DNA of 53,245 nt, taken from Gymnopilus junonius. Lineage: Eukaryota > Basidiomycota > Agaricomycetes > Agaricales > Galerinaceae. Within the stretch, counting starts at the first letter, position 1, and each line of letters opens with the position of its first letter. This document shows positions 32,951 to 44,689 of the stretch, in pieces. The stretch spans positions 1 to 53,245 of the forward strand of contig JADNYJ010000239.1 in NCBI GenBank assembly GCA_015501075.1, written 5' to 3'. The position numbers and the translations under genes are program-made. The notes under the pieces are model-generated. The model was not told the DNA's origin. It saw only the letters and a list, made by a program, of their open reading frames with translations, and made no database searches.

Positions 32951-34331
32951 GGCAAGGAACTGAATGAACCGAGATCAGTGCAGAGCCTTATAAACAGCAA
33001 GCTTGAATTACTCACAGCGATTCCAATCAAATGATAGAGCGCGATCAAAGCTGTTACCTGGCGATCGTTTATTATCCTAATTAAAAGACTGACCAAAGGA
33101 ATAAGGGCATAGCAGTATCCAGAACGGTTGCACTGCACATTAAAGCAAGTTGAATGTGAGAACGGCGTCAAGGATACTGGTAATGTTCACAGGCAAGGAT
33201 GGAGCAGAGCACCCTTTCAAGATAATACGCAGGTAGAGAAGAAAACCAGACTACGTGGTTGGCGCACAAGGCGAGATGAGGATGAACTTGAGTAAATGCA
33301 GATCTATGTCATAGACAGAACGCAAGATCTACTTTAGTGAGAGTATGTAGGACTAGTAGTTAATAGTGGAGTCCCAATACAGGAACAACCTATATGGAGT
33401 CGGACCCGAGAAAGAAAGACGTGCCACTCTTTTGGATATCTTTGATGAGCTGGTCGCAATGTAAAAGTGGAGTGTGCCTCAGGAACTGGAATAACAAATC
33501 CTCCTGGTGGAGACTGTTAGCCACTATCGAGAATTTACCTTTAAGCTTACTTTGGTGAAGACTCAAGAGCTATGGCTGGGTTTGGATGGGTTCAGATCAT
33601 ATGTAGCGACGGAAGAGCCACACTAGGACTGGACCAAGATCGGACAGGCGCTATGCCAGTAGTAACGGTAAGATGGGTTCCCACCTTCTGTCAAGTATAG
33701 ACAGGAATTTTCTGAGTGCCCAAGGTAAGGCACTTCTCACGGGCAAGGCCTCACAACGAGCTAGCGTCTTGAGTTACGATCGAGTGTAGTTGAAAGAATG
33801 GACATCAAGTTACTGGGACCAAGAAGCCGACTAGTCGGAACTAGAACTTTTAGTGCAAGTAAGGCTGTCTTGATTGTTGCGCGCAGAGAAAAGCGAGAGA
33901 CAGCAATGAAAATTTGAAACTGAACGGATGTCCAGTCAGACCCGAAAGTTGAGTTATCGGATTTCCGGTCACGTGATACACATTTATGAGCCGCGCGTCG
34001 CGTTGTCTTTCCATTTTCGAAGTAAATACCTGGGAGTAGAGGCTATTTGCAAATTCCGTTCAAACGAAAAAGTGGAGCCTACCAGGTCTCTGATTGGCTG
34101 AAGGCCCCACTCGTTGCCTTACAAGGGCATATTTTTCGTTCGTTTAGAAGTTGCAAATAATCTCTAGTATATTATTAAAGCCTAGACGCTTCAGATCCAT
34201 CAAAAAAGGCTTTCCAAATTATACATCATCTATTTCTTTGACTACTGGGCATCAAGAACGTCTTCTGCATTCCTTTTCCAATTCGTAATGATCAATTTGT
34301 GACGCTTTTATTTCGGTTCTTCACAACAGAA
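32951..34331. other. intergenic region with a possible small MITE
   Basis: No gene seen. An imperfect inverted repeat at about 34036-34168 pairs TATTTGCAAATTCCGTTC with the reverse complement of TTTAGAAGTTGCAAATAATC. Confidence 0.4.
34036..34168. repeat. imperfect inverted repeat, possible MITE
   Basis: Terminal arms of about 38 nt, both carrying TAGAG, TATTTGCAA and AACGAAAAA, around a short unrelated core. No clear target duplication. Confidence 0.5.
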
Positions 34332-34460
34332 ATGGAGTGTCAATGCCATCCACCCCATTACGCACCCGGTTTTTGTATTTATGGGGATGCTGGGCCGCCA
34401 CTGGTAGTTCTGAATGGGAGGGCCTATCTAGGATCTTACTGTAGCTTGCATACTGAGTGA
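34332..34460 (+). CDS. small Cys-containing ORF, hypothetical
   Basis: A 42-codon ORF, MECQCHPPHYAPGFCIYGDA ... GSYCSLHTE-TGA. Four Cys in a short span are notable, but there is no family match or signal peptide. A further ORF at 34656-34841 (MARPLFIYFADFTGF) could be unrelated. Either may be chance. Confidence 0.2.
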   Translation: MECQCHPPHYAPGFCIYGDAGPPLVVLNGRAYLGSYCSLHTE

Positions 34461-34996
34461 CTACTAGCACAGGGTCTAGGAACCACCCCCGCCGTCATGA
34501 TTGACTAAACAGATACGAAGGCTGTGTCTCTATACCGGTTATACCTGTATATCACATAACTACACACCACACACAAGAAATTATCCAATGCCCATAAATC
34601 TTGGACGCGGCCCCAAAATACACCCTTGCCGCCGATGTTGGAGCATTCAATCATGGCCAGACCATTATTTATTTATTTTGCTGACTTCACAGGCTTCTCC
34701 ACCTTTAGGAAATTGAGGCTTCTGCTTCCGAACGACCTGACCTCGAGGAAAGTGACCCCGTTCAATGAATCTTACAAGTTACTGAGATTCACCGGGTACC
34801 ACGTTACGTTGAAGGAAAAGGAGTTGGTGGAGGACTTCTAGGCCCGCAAAATAGGACGAAATCTGGCGCAAGTATCAAAATCGTGAGCTCAATCGCCCTA
34901 CATAAATTTAAGTACAAGACTGAGCAATATAATCCGACTTGATAAATGGGCGAACGTAAAATCAAACCACGTCTATCACCGTAAACTCGGAAGCAT

Positions 34997-35821
34997 TCAC
35001 AGACTGATTTGACTAGCGTCGCACAGACAATCAGATGCAGAACAACACAAGTAGGATAAATTGACGTACTCAACAAAGAAACCGGCGTTGTTTTGGCCTT
35101 CACAAGAACCTTGCTGCGTACCGCAGACGCTGAATATCTCAAGGGCAGCAACACCCTATAAATAGGTGAGACCGACCCTCGGGCATAAGCCAGAGAGGCT
35201 CAGAGCTAGGGCGTACCATATCATGGAAGCAGTACTGAGTTGGTTGTGTCAAAGAGCCGAAAGCCGTATATTCACAGCTTTGAAGGATGAAGCCCAGTCC
35301 TTCGTTTGTGGGGATAGTGAAAGGGCCCGCTGAAGGGAACATCGTTTCTATCAATCTGTAATGGCGTAGTTGAAGGAGGAAAACTTACACATGTTCTCCA
35401 GTTGCTGCGCCAGTGTAGTACAATGACCAGCTTGGATGGTCTGAGTTGGGGCACGGCAACCGTCAAAGAGGCCTAAAAAAAAGGTCATAAGATAACAGTG
35501 ATAAAGATAATGTTATGTATCGTGCATGGAACACCGCAGACACAGTTGGATTGGGAACATGCGGAAGATTGACGTCTTTCCAAGGCGTTCGAAGGCTCTG
35601 GTTTGCCAAGAGCTGGGTGATTATCACAGGTGAACCTTTCGATTATCATGACGTCTCCAGAAGGCAACGTGAATGGAGTAGATTCAGTGACGTTTTTGTT
35701 AATGCATTTGGAGAAGACTGCGAAAGAACGATGAGTGACAGAAGGGCGATATTGACTAGAAACACTTGCCTGAAGTGATGCCATAGACAACGAACAGGAA
35801 GGAAAAGACCTCTGCATGCAT
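34997..35821 (-). CDS. secreted cysteine-rich protein, apparently intact
   Basis: ATG at 35821 (MHAEVFSFLFVVYGITS, a short signal peptide). A GC...AG intron (donor GCAAGT) then joins to VFSKCINKNVTESTPFTLPS, GDVMIIERFTCDNHPALGKP, ALERRQSSACSQSNCVCG. After an intron (about 35471-35533) comes LFDGCRAPTQTIQAGHCTTL; after another, SGPFTIPTNEGLGFILQSCE, YTAFGSLTQPTQYCFHDM; then GVAALEIFSVCGTQQGSCEG, QNNAGFFVEYVNLSYLCCSA, SDCLCDASQISL-TGA. Around 198 residues with many Cys, and a possible Kex2-like ERRQ site after the N-terminal part. It resembles small secreted proteins common in Agaricomycetes. Function unknown. The second ATG (35817) would lose the signal peptide, so I chose the first. Confidence 0.72.
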
Positions 35822-36599
35822 GTTCGTCGAAGATAGATGTTGACTTTTACTGTATCTTAAACGATTGCGATGAAGAATTTATACCGTCCAGAACCTCCTG
35901 CAGCTTCCTTTGACAGTACAACACCATGTAAGATTTCTCATGTCAAGGCACTTCCTAAGTCGAATAACGAAGTTGAAAGGCTGGAAAATCGCCAACTAAC
36001 GACCTGGAAGGAGATGTCCTGGTCAGAACGTACTATACATCGTGTACAAATAGACCGTCGAGAAAGATATGACAGTGGTCAGTTATCCCAGGAGACACCG
36101 GCCATCCAGTCAACCGCACTGTTGAGCCGGTTCCAATTACCAGAAACAGGAAAACTGTTTCCGTCGCTTCTGGTTCATCGATTGCCGATGCTTGACGTCC
36201 TTGAAGTTTCTTCGCCGTCGTTCTACTCTGTGCCCACCATAGCATTCTGTCAGGACAAAACTCTCACAGAATAATCGTTGGGGAAATAACCCACCTCAAC
36301 GAGATATTCACCAGGAGGACCCGTGAAGTCTAGAATTACCCAAAATCTCGACCGTCTACATGAATGCATAAATACGACGGCATCAGAAAAGAGTTCCTTT
36401 CAACATACTTTGGATTAGGGCGACAAGGTACGTTGATCGGTACAAGAACGGTGATATGTGGAGATCATGATGGAGCAGAACGTGCGCTTGAATCAAGGAA
36501 CATCTATCATTTGACATCGTACAACCTTGATTTTGAAAATCCTGAGAGTACGAGGCGACAAAAACAAGATGCTGCCGCTGCTCAGGGTACTTCTCTCGT

Positions 36600-37400
36600 T
36601 TCTCCCGATTGTCGTCATGTCTGATGACTAAGTAGAGTTCAAGCCGCAACAGAACTTAAAGGGCAGGTGAGTGAAATCGATGACCATGCCTGCAGTAATT
36701 AAATAATCAACTTCACATATGATTCAGAGAAACAACGAACGAGAAACATACTTCATCAATTCCTCTTTAACAGCGGCTGCACCAGCTGACATGCGAAAGA
36801 GGTATAGATCGAGATTACTGACAGCAACACGTTCTCCTCGTAAATGAGCATATCGCCCTATGATCCTCAGCATGCGAGCTGGGTGTTAGAGATAGCTGTG
36901 GCGATCTAGCAGAAAGTATTGGGGTCTACAGACGCTTTGGAGTATTCTGTCTGTATCTGCAGACAACTATACCACCAGTCGGGATAGCAACGACCGCTGG
37001 ATCAAGAGCTCTGGCTTAAGGACACTTGACACTACATGAAGAACAGGTTGACTAGGACGACGAAGAGATCGGTAAGTGACAATTGCTGTGAGTGAAACGG
37101 AGGACTACCTGGAAGAAGATATAAGTGCTGGGAATGTCGGCAGCCCCGTGGATGAACCATAATATTCCTCTCATAGACCCGATACTGGGAGGTTCGAATG
37201 CCGGTAACGATGGAAGGAATGGGATGTGGAGCGCGGCAAGAAAATGATAGCAAAGGATACGAAATATCCAGAAAACGATAAAGCTCGCTGGTGGGAAAGT
37301 AGAGTAGATCTATAGACGTAGGTCAGTCATAATAAGACGAAACATTTATACAGCGCGCGCACTTACCATCGATCTTCGAACGACTTTCGCCCCCCTTCTC
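36600..37400 (-). pseudogene. decayed gene of unknown family
   Basis: Coding-like pieces on the minus strand: SFSCRAPHPIPSIVTGIRTS and SLTDLFVVLVNLFFM (37032-37253), then RMLRIIGRYAHLRGERVAVS, NLDLYLFRMSAGAAAVKEEL (about 36770-36885) and VIDFTHLPFKFCCGLN (about 36650-36690). The pieces fall in different frames, and a TAG follows FFM without a usable splice solution, so the gene appears broken. Further minus-strand ORFs at 36033-36245 may be unrelated. Family not recognised. Confidence 0.35.
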
Positions 37401-37406
37401 CTCCGT

Positions 37407-37715
37407 ATGTGCACGCCTTTAAACAAACGTAGAAAGGCCATTTCAATGGGGGTGACTGTCCATAGTAAAGCTTGGGTTAGAGCCCGCAAGTACTACCAGT
37501 CCCATATGTTCCAGCCTGAACACGGTGTTCCTGTCAAGTTGAAGGAAACTGGCATTCAAGGCAGAAGAGGTGCGTGCAAAGAAGCGCAAACGAAGCCAGA
37601 ATCCAGCTCTTCTGCTGACGTTGATGGCCGTCAAAAAGATGCCGCGTGCGCAGGGCGCAAAGGAAAGAAAGATTTGCTCATCGTGACTCGTGAGGACAGC
37701 GAAGGCGAGCAATAA
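37407..37715 (+). CDS. hypothetical basic protein
   Basis: A 102-codon ORF, MCTPLNKRRKAISMG ... REDSEGEQ-TAA, rich in Lys/Arg/Ser. No family signature, no splicing evidence. Might be a chance ORF. Confidence 0.2.
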   Translation: MCTPLNKRRKAISMGVTVHSKAWVRARKYYQSHMFQPEHGVPVKLKETGIQGRRGACKEAQTKPESSSSADVDGRQKDAACAGRKGKKDLLIVTREDSEGEQ

Positions 37716-38106
37716 GTGATGCGATCGTCGTTGACAACGGCCAGGGAAATTCTAGGAAGGTGTCCATGCGTGGGAAGCGCAACGGCTATTTTTGTAATAT
37801 TATCCGAGCTTGCAAGTTGTGCCTCCGACTTCCTCTAGCGCTTGTTGGGCAGTCTCTTCAATGCTTCTTGCCTGCCAATCCCACCATTCGACAGCTATTT
37901 TGTCGGCAGCTGCAGCACAATTAATTTTTTTAACAATCACGACAACATAATGAAAACCTCTATATTATCTAGGCATATGTTTTATTACTAGCTACTGAGT
38001 ACTCCAATAATTTTAGTTGTACGAAGTTGTACGAGTCTTTTAAATTATAAAGTAATCAAGCATACCGCATGAAAGTACACACTTCGAGAATCAACATCGG
38101 TACTCC
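37716..38106. other. short intergenic stretch, nothing seen
   Basis: No feature I can support between the basic ORF and the 7-TM gene. Confidence 0.4.
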
Positions 38107-39432
38107 TCATTCCTTTGTGACTATCTTCTCCTGTTCTTCTAAGGCTAGATCTGGATTGCTGGTTTCCACATGGACTCCTTGGTCTCGGCGTGAAAATTGG
38201 GTGGAAATCGGAGTACTAGCAGACTGGCCGTGAAACTGAAGACCGGATACGTGAGTCATTACTGAGATATTCATGTCTCTGTTTGTATCGTCGGCGAGGA
38301 CCACTCGAGCGACCATCACCGTCGGAACAATGCCCTGATGTACAAAATAATAGTGAGTTCAGAAGTAGAAGAAAATGAGTCCGTAAAAAGTTGAAACGCA
38401 CAGATGTAAATGCATAGACGGCTGATACATATGTTTCCGCTGTAAATACTTGTGCCACATTATTTTCCGTAAGAGGGACGACTACCGTAATTGCAGATGC
38501 GAGTGTTACTACAGAGTACACTGCAGCGGATTGAACGAGGATTTCAATGATGTGATTGAAGCGCGATCTGGAACTGCGTGGAAGGTCCTGTTCCGCAACC
38601 GAGTGAATGCGGTATGAAATGAGAAGTGTGGCTACTAGAGTGGTGGCAAGGGTCATAAAGGTTGCGACACCTAGCACCGTATTGAGCGTATCGACCTGAC
38701 TGGGAGAAGTCCCCAAATCGTCGAGACCTGCAATTACAATTAAAGCTAAACCAACTCCTGAAATGAATGGTCAATTATCGAATGGCAGTTGAGCTCCGAA
38801 AATTAATCACCAATCTCGCAGATTAATAAAAATGAGGGAAGCAAGATGGCTCGCAGCGAACGGCTCCATATGTTGTAACATCGCCATATCTGCAAAAAAG
38901 TAAACGTCATATCTTTAGATTGTCCAATATCAAAAGAAGCTGGAGGGTGGCTTACCAGCAGTCCATCAGCAAGAGCGGCCATTAGGAAATTGCAGATGTT
39001 GTTAACTAACGTGACCCAGGGAGGCTGGTTGAATATCGCGGAGAAGATAGCGTCCTGCGTATCTCCGCTGTTTACAATGGCCCACTTGATCGCATACCAA
39101 TTTACTCCAGTTAAAATAACGAAGAAGATATATGACAACGAGATAGCACTGATAACCATCCGGTTCGGAGACGATTTTCGGGTCGCTGGAGGTTACATTC
39201 TCAACCAACTACGATAAGATGGGGAGTGAAACTCACAATAGATGTAGAGAGTTCCAAGATAAACCACAGAGTAAACGCCTGAACATTGAGTAAATATTTT
39301 ATTAGTAGTTGAATGACTTCCTGGAAGTATTGGCAAATTCTCGCCTAAGAGTAAGGTCGTCACCAAAAAGGCATTGAGCCCAGCACTAATAATTAATTCT
39401 TGTACTGAGCTTGGGTACGGCGATGCAGACAT
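38107..39432 (-). CDS. 7-TM membrane protein of the same family, member 2
   Basis: ATG at 39432 (MSASPYPSSVQELIISAGLN, AFLVTTLLLG). Then GVYSVVYLGTLYIY; NRMVISAISLSYIFFVILTG; AIKWAIVNSGDTQDAIFSAI; TLVNNICNFLMAALADGLLV; IWRCYNIWSRSLRAILLPSF; GLALIVIAGLDDLGTSPSQV; MTLATTLVATLLISYRIHSV; EILVQSAAVYSVVTLASAIT; ETYVSAVYAFTS; GIVPTVMVARVVLADD; and a polar tail ending EEQEKIVTKE-TGA at 38107-38109. Exon borders are the same as in member 1. The tail is acidic and Ser/Thr-rich. Function unknown. It lies next to the F-box gene, on the same strand. Confidence 0.8.
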
Positions 39433-40285
39433 GTCAGAACTTAGAGGACCTAGCGTCTAAACGTAAGCTCGACCTAGTCTTATAGGTCTCTTTCTTTGAA
39501 CCTCACCACAGGTTTTGCTTTGCAAACCTTGTTCCTATCGTCGATTCATACTTCATCTGGTTAACCTTTGTGAACTTTAATGCAAGGCCCCCCTCTTGAA
39601 TCACAGTCCACGACGTGTTTGAGGTCGACAGATAGCAAGAATAGCCAGCCTGACAGGAAAAATCTTTCAATCTTTGCTACGTTTTTTTTCCACCGAAGTA
39701 TATTTAGACAGTACTTACTAGAGACGTATTTCAGTGTAAAGGGCGATCTACCTGATAACAGAGCATGCAGTGCTGGGCAGATAGTTTGGAGTCAACTTTA
39801 ACGCTAAATATAGTGACGACCTATCCCAACTAGACATACTCTTATCAAGAACCAGTTTCAGTCGTCAAGAACCATCATGATTCTGCCAGCGACCTGCCAC
39901 TCTAAAGGCCAGCTGACAGTTAGTAGTTCAATTGGAAAATACTTGAAAGAGATGTATCTGAAACATGGAATAGCCGTAATCAATCATTCATGAAAGTTAA
40001 AGGTTATCAAGCCATAGATAACGAAAGATGCTGTAAAATAGATCGGCTTCCGGAGGCAGAATGGTCGCAATAAAGAGCTATAAATCAGATTGCCTCAACG
40101 CATAATACACATTTAGTCCTGTTATGATAGTTGTGCGACCACCAGCATTTGGATTTAAGCTTCAAGAGGTGACATTCCTGTCGGTCGATAGGATCCAATC
40201 CATTATTTGCTGTTGAATTATGCTAAGTGCGTCAGTTTTTTGAAGAAACAAAAGCCAATCGAAACACCCACTGTAAAGTGTCTGC
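39433..40285. other. intergenic region, nothing seen
   Basis: Separates the start of a 7-TM gene from the 3' end of the F-box gene. No feature supportable. Confidence 0.4.
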
Positions 40286-41896
40286 TCAAAAAGGTATCTG
40301 TCCGCTTCCGCACTTGTAGTCAACGATCTTCTTATCGGTGGGGTCCCTATAGCGTACCACGAGCCCGGATACCTGTTCAAAGAGCTCCATGTCGGATCTC
40401 TCCAGGTTGAGAAGTTCATATGTAACGTCTACAACCATAATGGGTAGCCCTATAGCTTTACGCTGCTGCAAGAAAGGTAAGAGTACTCCAGAAGGATACT
40501 GTTGTCTCCATTCATTTAACCGTTCTTCTCGTTCTGTCCAATTTCGAAGCCGGAGTAGTTCATAAAACGACAGGGTATGCAGGCCAGGAAGGGGGCGCGA
40601 GGCTTCGGAGTCATGTAGAAAAGCGAGGACGTTGTCGGAATCGGATGTTTGAAGCGTTGTTATTGAAGGGAGTGATGCGAGGAAGAGGTCAAGAACAGGC
40701 AAAATTTGTGTTGCGCTGACATTTTTTGCGAGACGGAGTCTCATCACCTTGACGTTGGAGAGTAATGAAGGATTCGAGGAGGCTAAGCGCGACAGAAGGT
40801 GCCTTGATATGGTTGGGTAGTCCCACAGGTCGATATTAAGGTATTCCTGGCTTTTGGCATCGTGGAGAGATAACTGGAATGTCGATGGATACTGAGGATC
40901 ATGACCAACCTGCAGAAATAGGCGCGATGTAAGTGGAAGAAAGTGCATGAATTTCAGTATCTGGTCACAAATGGCCTCTAACATCGTTGAAACGAAATCG
41001 TCGTCGAGATCGGGCTCCCTCGGATTTGGAAATAGAATGAAAGAGCAACTTGGGCTACCGGGGATTATGCTTTGCAAAATTGAAAGGCCCGTGGTTAAGG
41101 AACCGTTGATTTGCAACATTTCCAGGAAGGGGAAGACGATCGGACAAATATTATGGACAGGGTCCAATTCATAAGGGCAGTCAAATGAAAGAAACTTGAC
41201 ATTTCGCATATAATCCAAAGCGCCCAGTAACTTCGAAAGTGTAAAGTCAGCTCCAATATCGATGTCTTGAATGTGCGATATCCAAGGTGCGCGGAGATTG
41301 AACGGAATACCGGGTGCCATTATGACCTCCAACTGGGGCGCCTGGTCGGCAAAGAGGGGTTCAGAAGGATTAGCAGACAGCGTCCATCCCAATTTGAAAG
41401 TTTGTAAGATAGGAGCTGGGCGGTGCAACACTGCCCACAGCTGAGCCTCCGTTAAAGACGGAGGGAGAAAGTCATTCTGGGCCTCAATATCGAGTACTTG
41501 GATCCTTTCCCAATGGTTATTGAGCACATAGGAGAAGTATTCACTGTCTTCATGGGTTCTAACGTGACCTTGTACCCACAGGGGCGCATTGCCGCTCCGG
41601 CGAATGAGTTCTGTCCGCCACCATTCGAGCTTTAGAGATCGGTGATCAAAGTCGATGAGACGGCCCCATAGGAGTGGAGAGTCCAACACGGTCTCTCGCC
41701 AAGCATGACAGACCTGCGATGTTTGTATTGCAGTGGTAAGACGAGAAGGATAATTGAGCTTTTCAACTGTGTTTGTAAGGAATATGAGGTTGAGAATGTA
41801 GGGAGGGAGATAGGAGATAGGAGACAAATGTAAGGCTGATATTGCGGTTTGAAGGGTACTATCCGGCGAGAAAACTCTGCTGCTCTCTGGGTCCAT
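40286..41896 (-). CDS. F-box protein, intronless, intact
   Basis: A single 536-codon exon from MDPESSRVFSPDSTLQTA to CGSGQIPF. The F-box lies at about residues 25-80: ISYLPPYILNLIFLTN, then TSQVCHAWRETVLDSPLLWG and RLIDFDHRS, the usual (S/C)xxW...LW pattern of fungal F-box proteins. The rest is Leu-rich with regular short blocks (for example VLDIEAQNDFLPPSL, MRNVKFLSFDCPYEL), probably a degenerate leucine-rich-repeat-like receptor part. It would bind Skp1 in an SCF ubiquitin ligase and choose substrates; substrate unknown. Such genes are strongly amplified in Agaricomycetes. A fragment of a paralogue is at 22927. Confidence 0.88.
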   Translation of the reverse strand: MDPESSRVFSPDSTLQTAISALHLSPISYLPPYILNLIFLTNTVEKLNYPSRLTTAIQTSQVCHAWRETVLDSPLLWGRLIDFDHRSLKLEWWRTELIRRSGNAPLWVQGHVRTHEDSEYFSYVLNNHWERIQVLDIEAQNDFLPPSLTEAQLWAVLHRPAPILQTFKLGWTLSANPSEPLFADQAPQLEVIMAPGIPFNLRAPWISHIQDIDIGADFTLSKLLGALDYMRNVKFLSFDCPYELDPVHNICPIVFPFLEMLQINGSLTTGLSILQSIIPGSPSCSFILFPNPREPDLDDDFVSTMLEAICDQILKFMHFLPLTSRLFLQVGHDPQYPSTFQLSLHDAKSQEYLNIDLWDYPTISRHLLSRLASSNPSLLSNVKVMRLRLAKNVSATQILPVLDLFLASLPSITTLQTSDSDNVLAFLHDSEASRPLPGLHTLSFYELLRLRNWTEREERLNEWRQQYPSGVLLPFLQQRKAIGLPIMVVDVTYELLNLERSDMELFEQVSGLVVRYRDPTDKKIVDYKCGSGQIPF

Positions 41897-43404
41897 GGTC
41901 TATCGATGAAACGAGGACGCGAACGAGGTTCAAAGGTGTTGTCAGCTGATCATCCGCTAATTTAAAGTCCGTGAAGAGGGGCGCGCTCAATGTTGATGCC
42001 GTTGCGCCGTGTATCACTTGAAGCCTATGTCGCATTTTCGGATTCTCCGACCGCTTGCTCATAACCGATTGGTTCCGTTTTTCACATTTCGAATTAGAGT
42101 AATTAAAACCTTCTCAATCATAATTTAAGACTCTCAATGTTAACGTTCAGGACGAGTGGGACCTTGAGCAGGGGACCTTATTGCCCAAGTTAGAGAGAAA
42201 AAGATCATGTTTAAAATAGAAATGAAGGGTAAAGGAAGTTCTTATGGATAGTGGTAGTCATTATAGAGAATGAGGAGGTAAGTCAAGAAGGCATGCAGGT
42301 GAAAGAAGTAATCAGGACTTGATCAGGACAAGGGCGGAACGTGCTGATGTTTGGCTGTAGCTTCTAAAAATATCGTCTCGTCCGCCCTGTCACTAGAGCC
42401 TCCTTGTTCTGTACGACCACTTTCATCTAGCCAAGCATCGCACCCTTTCCCTCGGTGTCCTCAGGAACTGTTGCTGCCATTGACTCGCATTCGACCCAAA
42501 TCGTTTTAACCCAGGACGCCTTGTTGGACCCTAATTTCAACTTTGGGAGAAAGCTTCATACTTGAAGTTGAGGAAGCCACGTAGGAGTCGTATCGTCTTG
42601 TGTCAATGCGGATTAACTAACTCAGTGGGTTACACGTTACGTTTAGGTTGCTTTGTTATATATCACTCCTACTTTCTACCGTCGTCAAGCTGCGGTCAGC
42701 ATGGAAAGACAAAACGGCCACTAAATGCGCCTGTCCTATTCCATGACATCTCCAGTCTCAGACCTCCTCTCATAGTTATTCAACCCGCCTCTCCTACTTT
42801 CTTACTGTATTACTGGTCACTCTTGCGATCAAGCGCTACTCCACTTGGACAACCATTTGTCGAGTCATCTTATTATTAGAACGATGTTCTTGCATCCATC
42901 GCAGAGAGCGTTGTTCCAGTCAGCGCCAAGGAAACTGTTTCTCTTTCGACCTTACTCTACATCGTAACGGACTACTGATTGTTGGCATGAAATCTTTGGA
43001 TCTCCGAGGTAGTCCGACACCACTGCTATGATGGACGAAGATGTTATCCGTCGCCATGGACGTCGTCATGCCCAGGAATCATAACATTGATGGAAGAGAG
43101 CATTCTATACCGGCTCATTTCCTGCCCAAACCCTTATTCAAGAGCCTTTACTCTCATCGTCGCATGCAAATCCCACTTTCCCGTAAGGCGGACTTGAAGA
43201 TCATCTTGTTCCTTTGACGAAGGTAGTATTCGTGATCAGTTGAAATGCCTATCTTCTGATCTTTTATCGTGTTCCTAGATTCCATTAACCTGTCAGGAAC
43301 ATGAATAAACGCATGCATGTGGTTTTCCTTGGGAAGAGTCGACCTTCGTGTACATAAGAGCGCACTAATGCGTTTATTCTCGTCCCTTTGGATTCTTCTC
43401 CGCC
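41897..43404. other. intergenic region between F-box and 7-TM genes
   Basis: A pyrimidine-rich, coding-like stretch at 42700-42990 could be an old remnant but shows no family signature. Otherwise nothing. Confidence 0.35.
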
Positions 43405-44689
43405 ATGTCGGCATCGCTGCTCTCAAGCTCAATTGAAGAAGCAGCGATCGATGTGAGTATCAATAGCCAGTTGCTGGACAACTTTTTTATGGGTGTGTAG
43501 ATACACGATTCCGAACGGTGATCCAACGACTGAAGATTGGCTTTTTATTTTAGGTGTATATACAGTAGTATACTTCAGTACATTATATACTTATGGTACG
43601 TCCCTTCTCTCTTGCGATATCGCACTAAAGTCTCTAGATCATTTATCTACATGTTACAGTGACCAAGCAATCGAACAAAAGCTGGATCGTCATCGGCTCG
43701 ATGTCGCTGTCGTATCTTGCCTTTGTCATTGCGAACAGTGTCCAATGGTACCTAACAAAGCTGGCATTCGTAGACAACGGAACGTCGCGGGAAGCCATAT
43801 TTGATACAATCTTTTTCGGCACTTATTGGGGATTTTTCTTGAACAACGTCTGTATGTTCGTTATCTCTGTGTTGGCCGATAGCCTTCTGGTAAGAAAGGG
43901 AGTCCTCCAAAGCAAATCCTCATTTCAATTGAATTTTCTGTAGATATGGCGATGTTACAACGTTTGGAATCGTTCAATTCGCTCTATTATATTTCCTTCT
44001 CTATTGTTATTCTTCGAGATTGGTATGCATATTTATTTCCTTCGAAACCACTTTGTACCAATAGCGTTAACCTTTCAACAGGCCTTGATCTATCAGTAGT
44101 CATAATTGAGGCTGTCGTCGACCTGAATCCCCCTCCGAATTTAGCCAACGTTATCAATATGTTGACTGGCGCTTCTCTCTTCACGACCTTCGCCACCAGC
44201 ACGGTGGCAGCGGTCCTCATCTCATACCGAATTTACTTTACTGCCAAACAGAACAGTGCATTACTAGGCTCAAGGTCACAGATTCGCTATCACCACATAC
44301 TCGAGGTCCTCCTTCAATCAGCCGCAGCATACTCTTTGATCACCCTTGCGTACGCTATCGTATCAGTCTATCCGAGCAACATCAATAATATTACAATAAT
44401 AACTGCGGTTAATGGTTACTTGGCCCCTTTCTATTTCTTTATCGCTGTATGTACCGTCTTGCTAATCTGCCTTGGGGAGTATCTTCTGACCTTCACTATC
44501 TGGTAGGGTGTCGCACCGACCATAATGGTCGCCCGAGTTACCCTTGCTTCTGACATGAACGCAATGGTTTCAGCAAGCAGCCATATCTCAGGCTTACAAT
44601 TCCGGTCTACTGCCTTAGATGCCGTCAAATCGGAAACCGAGAGTGTTGACATAGAAAATGGGGACTCTAAGGATGCCAGATCACTTTAA
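43405..44689 (+). CDS. 7-TM membrane protein of the same family, member 3
   Basis: ATG at 43405 (MSASLLSSSIEEAAID). Exon 1 ends after NSQLLDNFFM. Then GVYTVVYFSTLYTY; SNKSWIVIGSMSLSYLAFVI; LTKLAFVDNGTSREAIFDTI; NNVCMFVISVLADSLLV; IWRCYNVWNRSIRSIIFPSL; GLDLSVVIIEAVVDLNPPPN; FATSTVAAVLISYRIYFTAK; VLLQSAAAYSLITLAYAIVS; APFYFFIA; GVAPTIMVARVTLASD; and a tail ending DSKDARSL-TAA at 44687-44689. The first segment is less hydrophobic than in members 1 and 2, so TM1 is doubtful. Divergent from the F-box gene; the same arrangement is seen, broken, at 22.9-24.0 kb. Confidence 0.78.

Noticed and set aside
42560..43000. Possible retrotransposon remnant
   Set aside because: Codon-like texture but no reverse transcriptase, integrase or RNase H motif and no LTRs.
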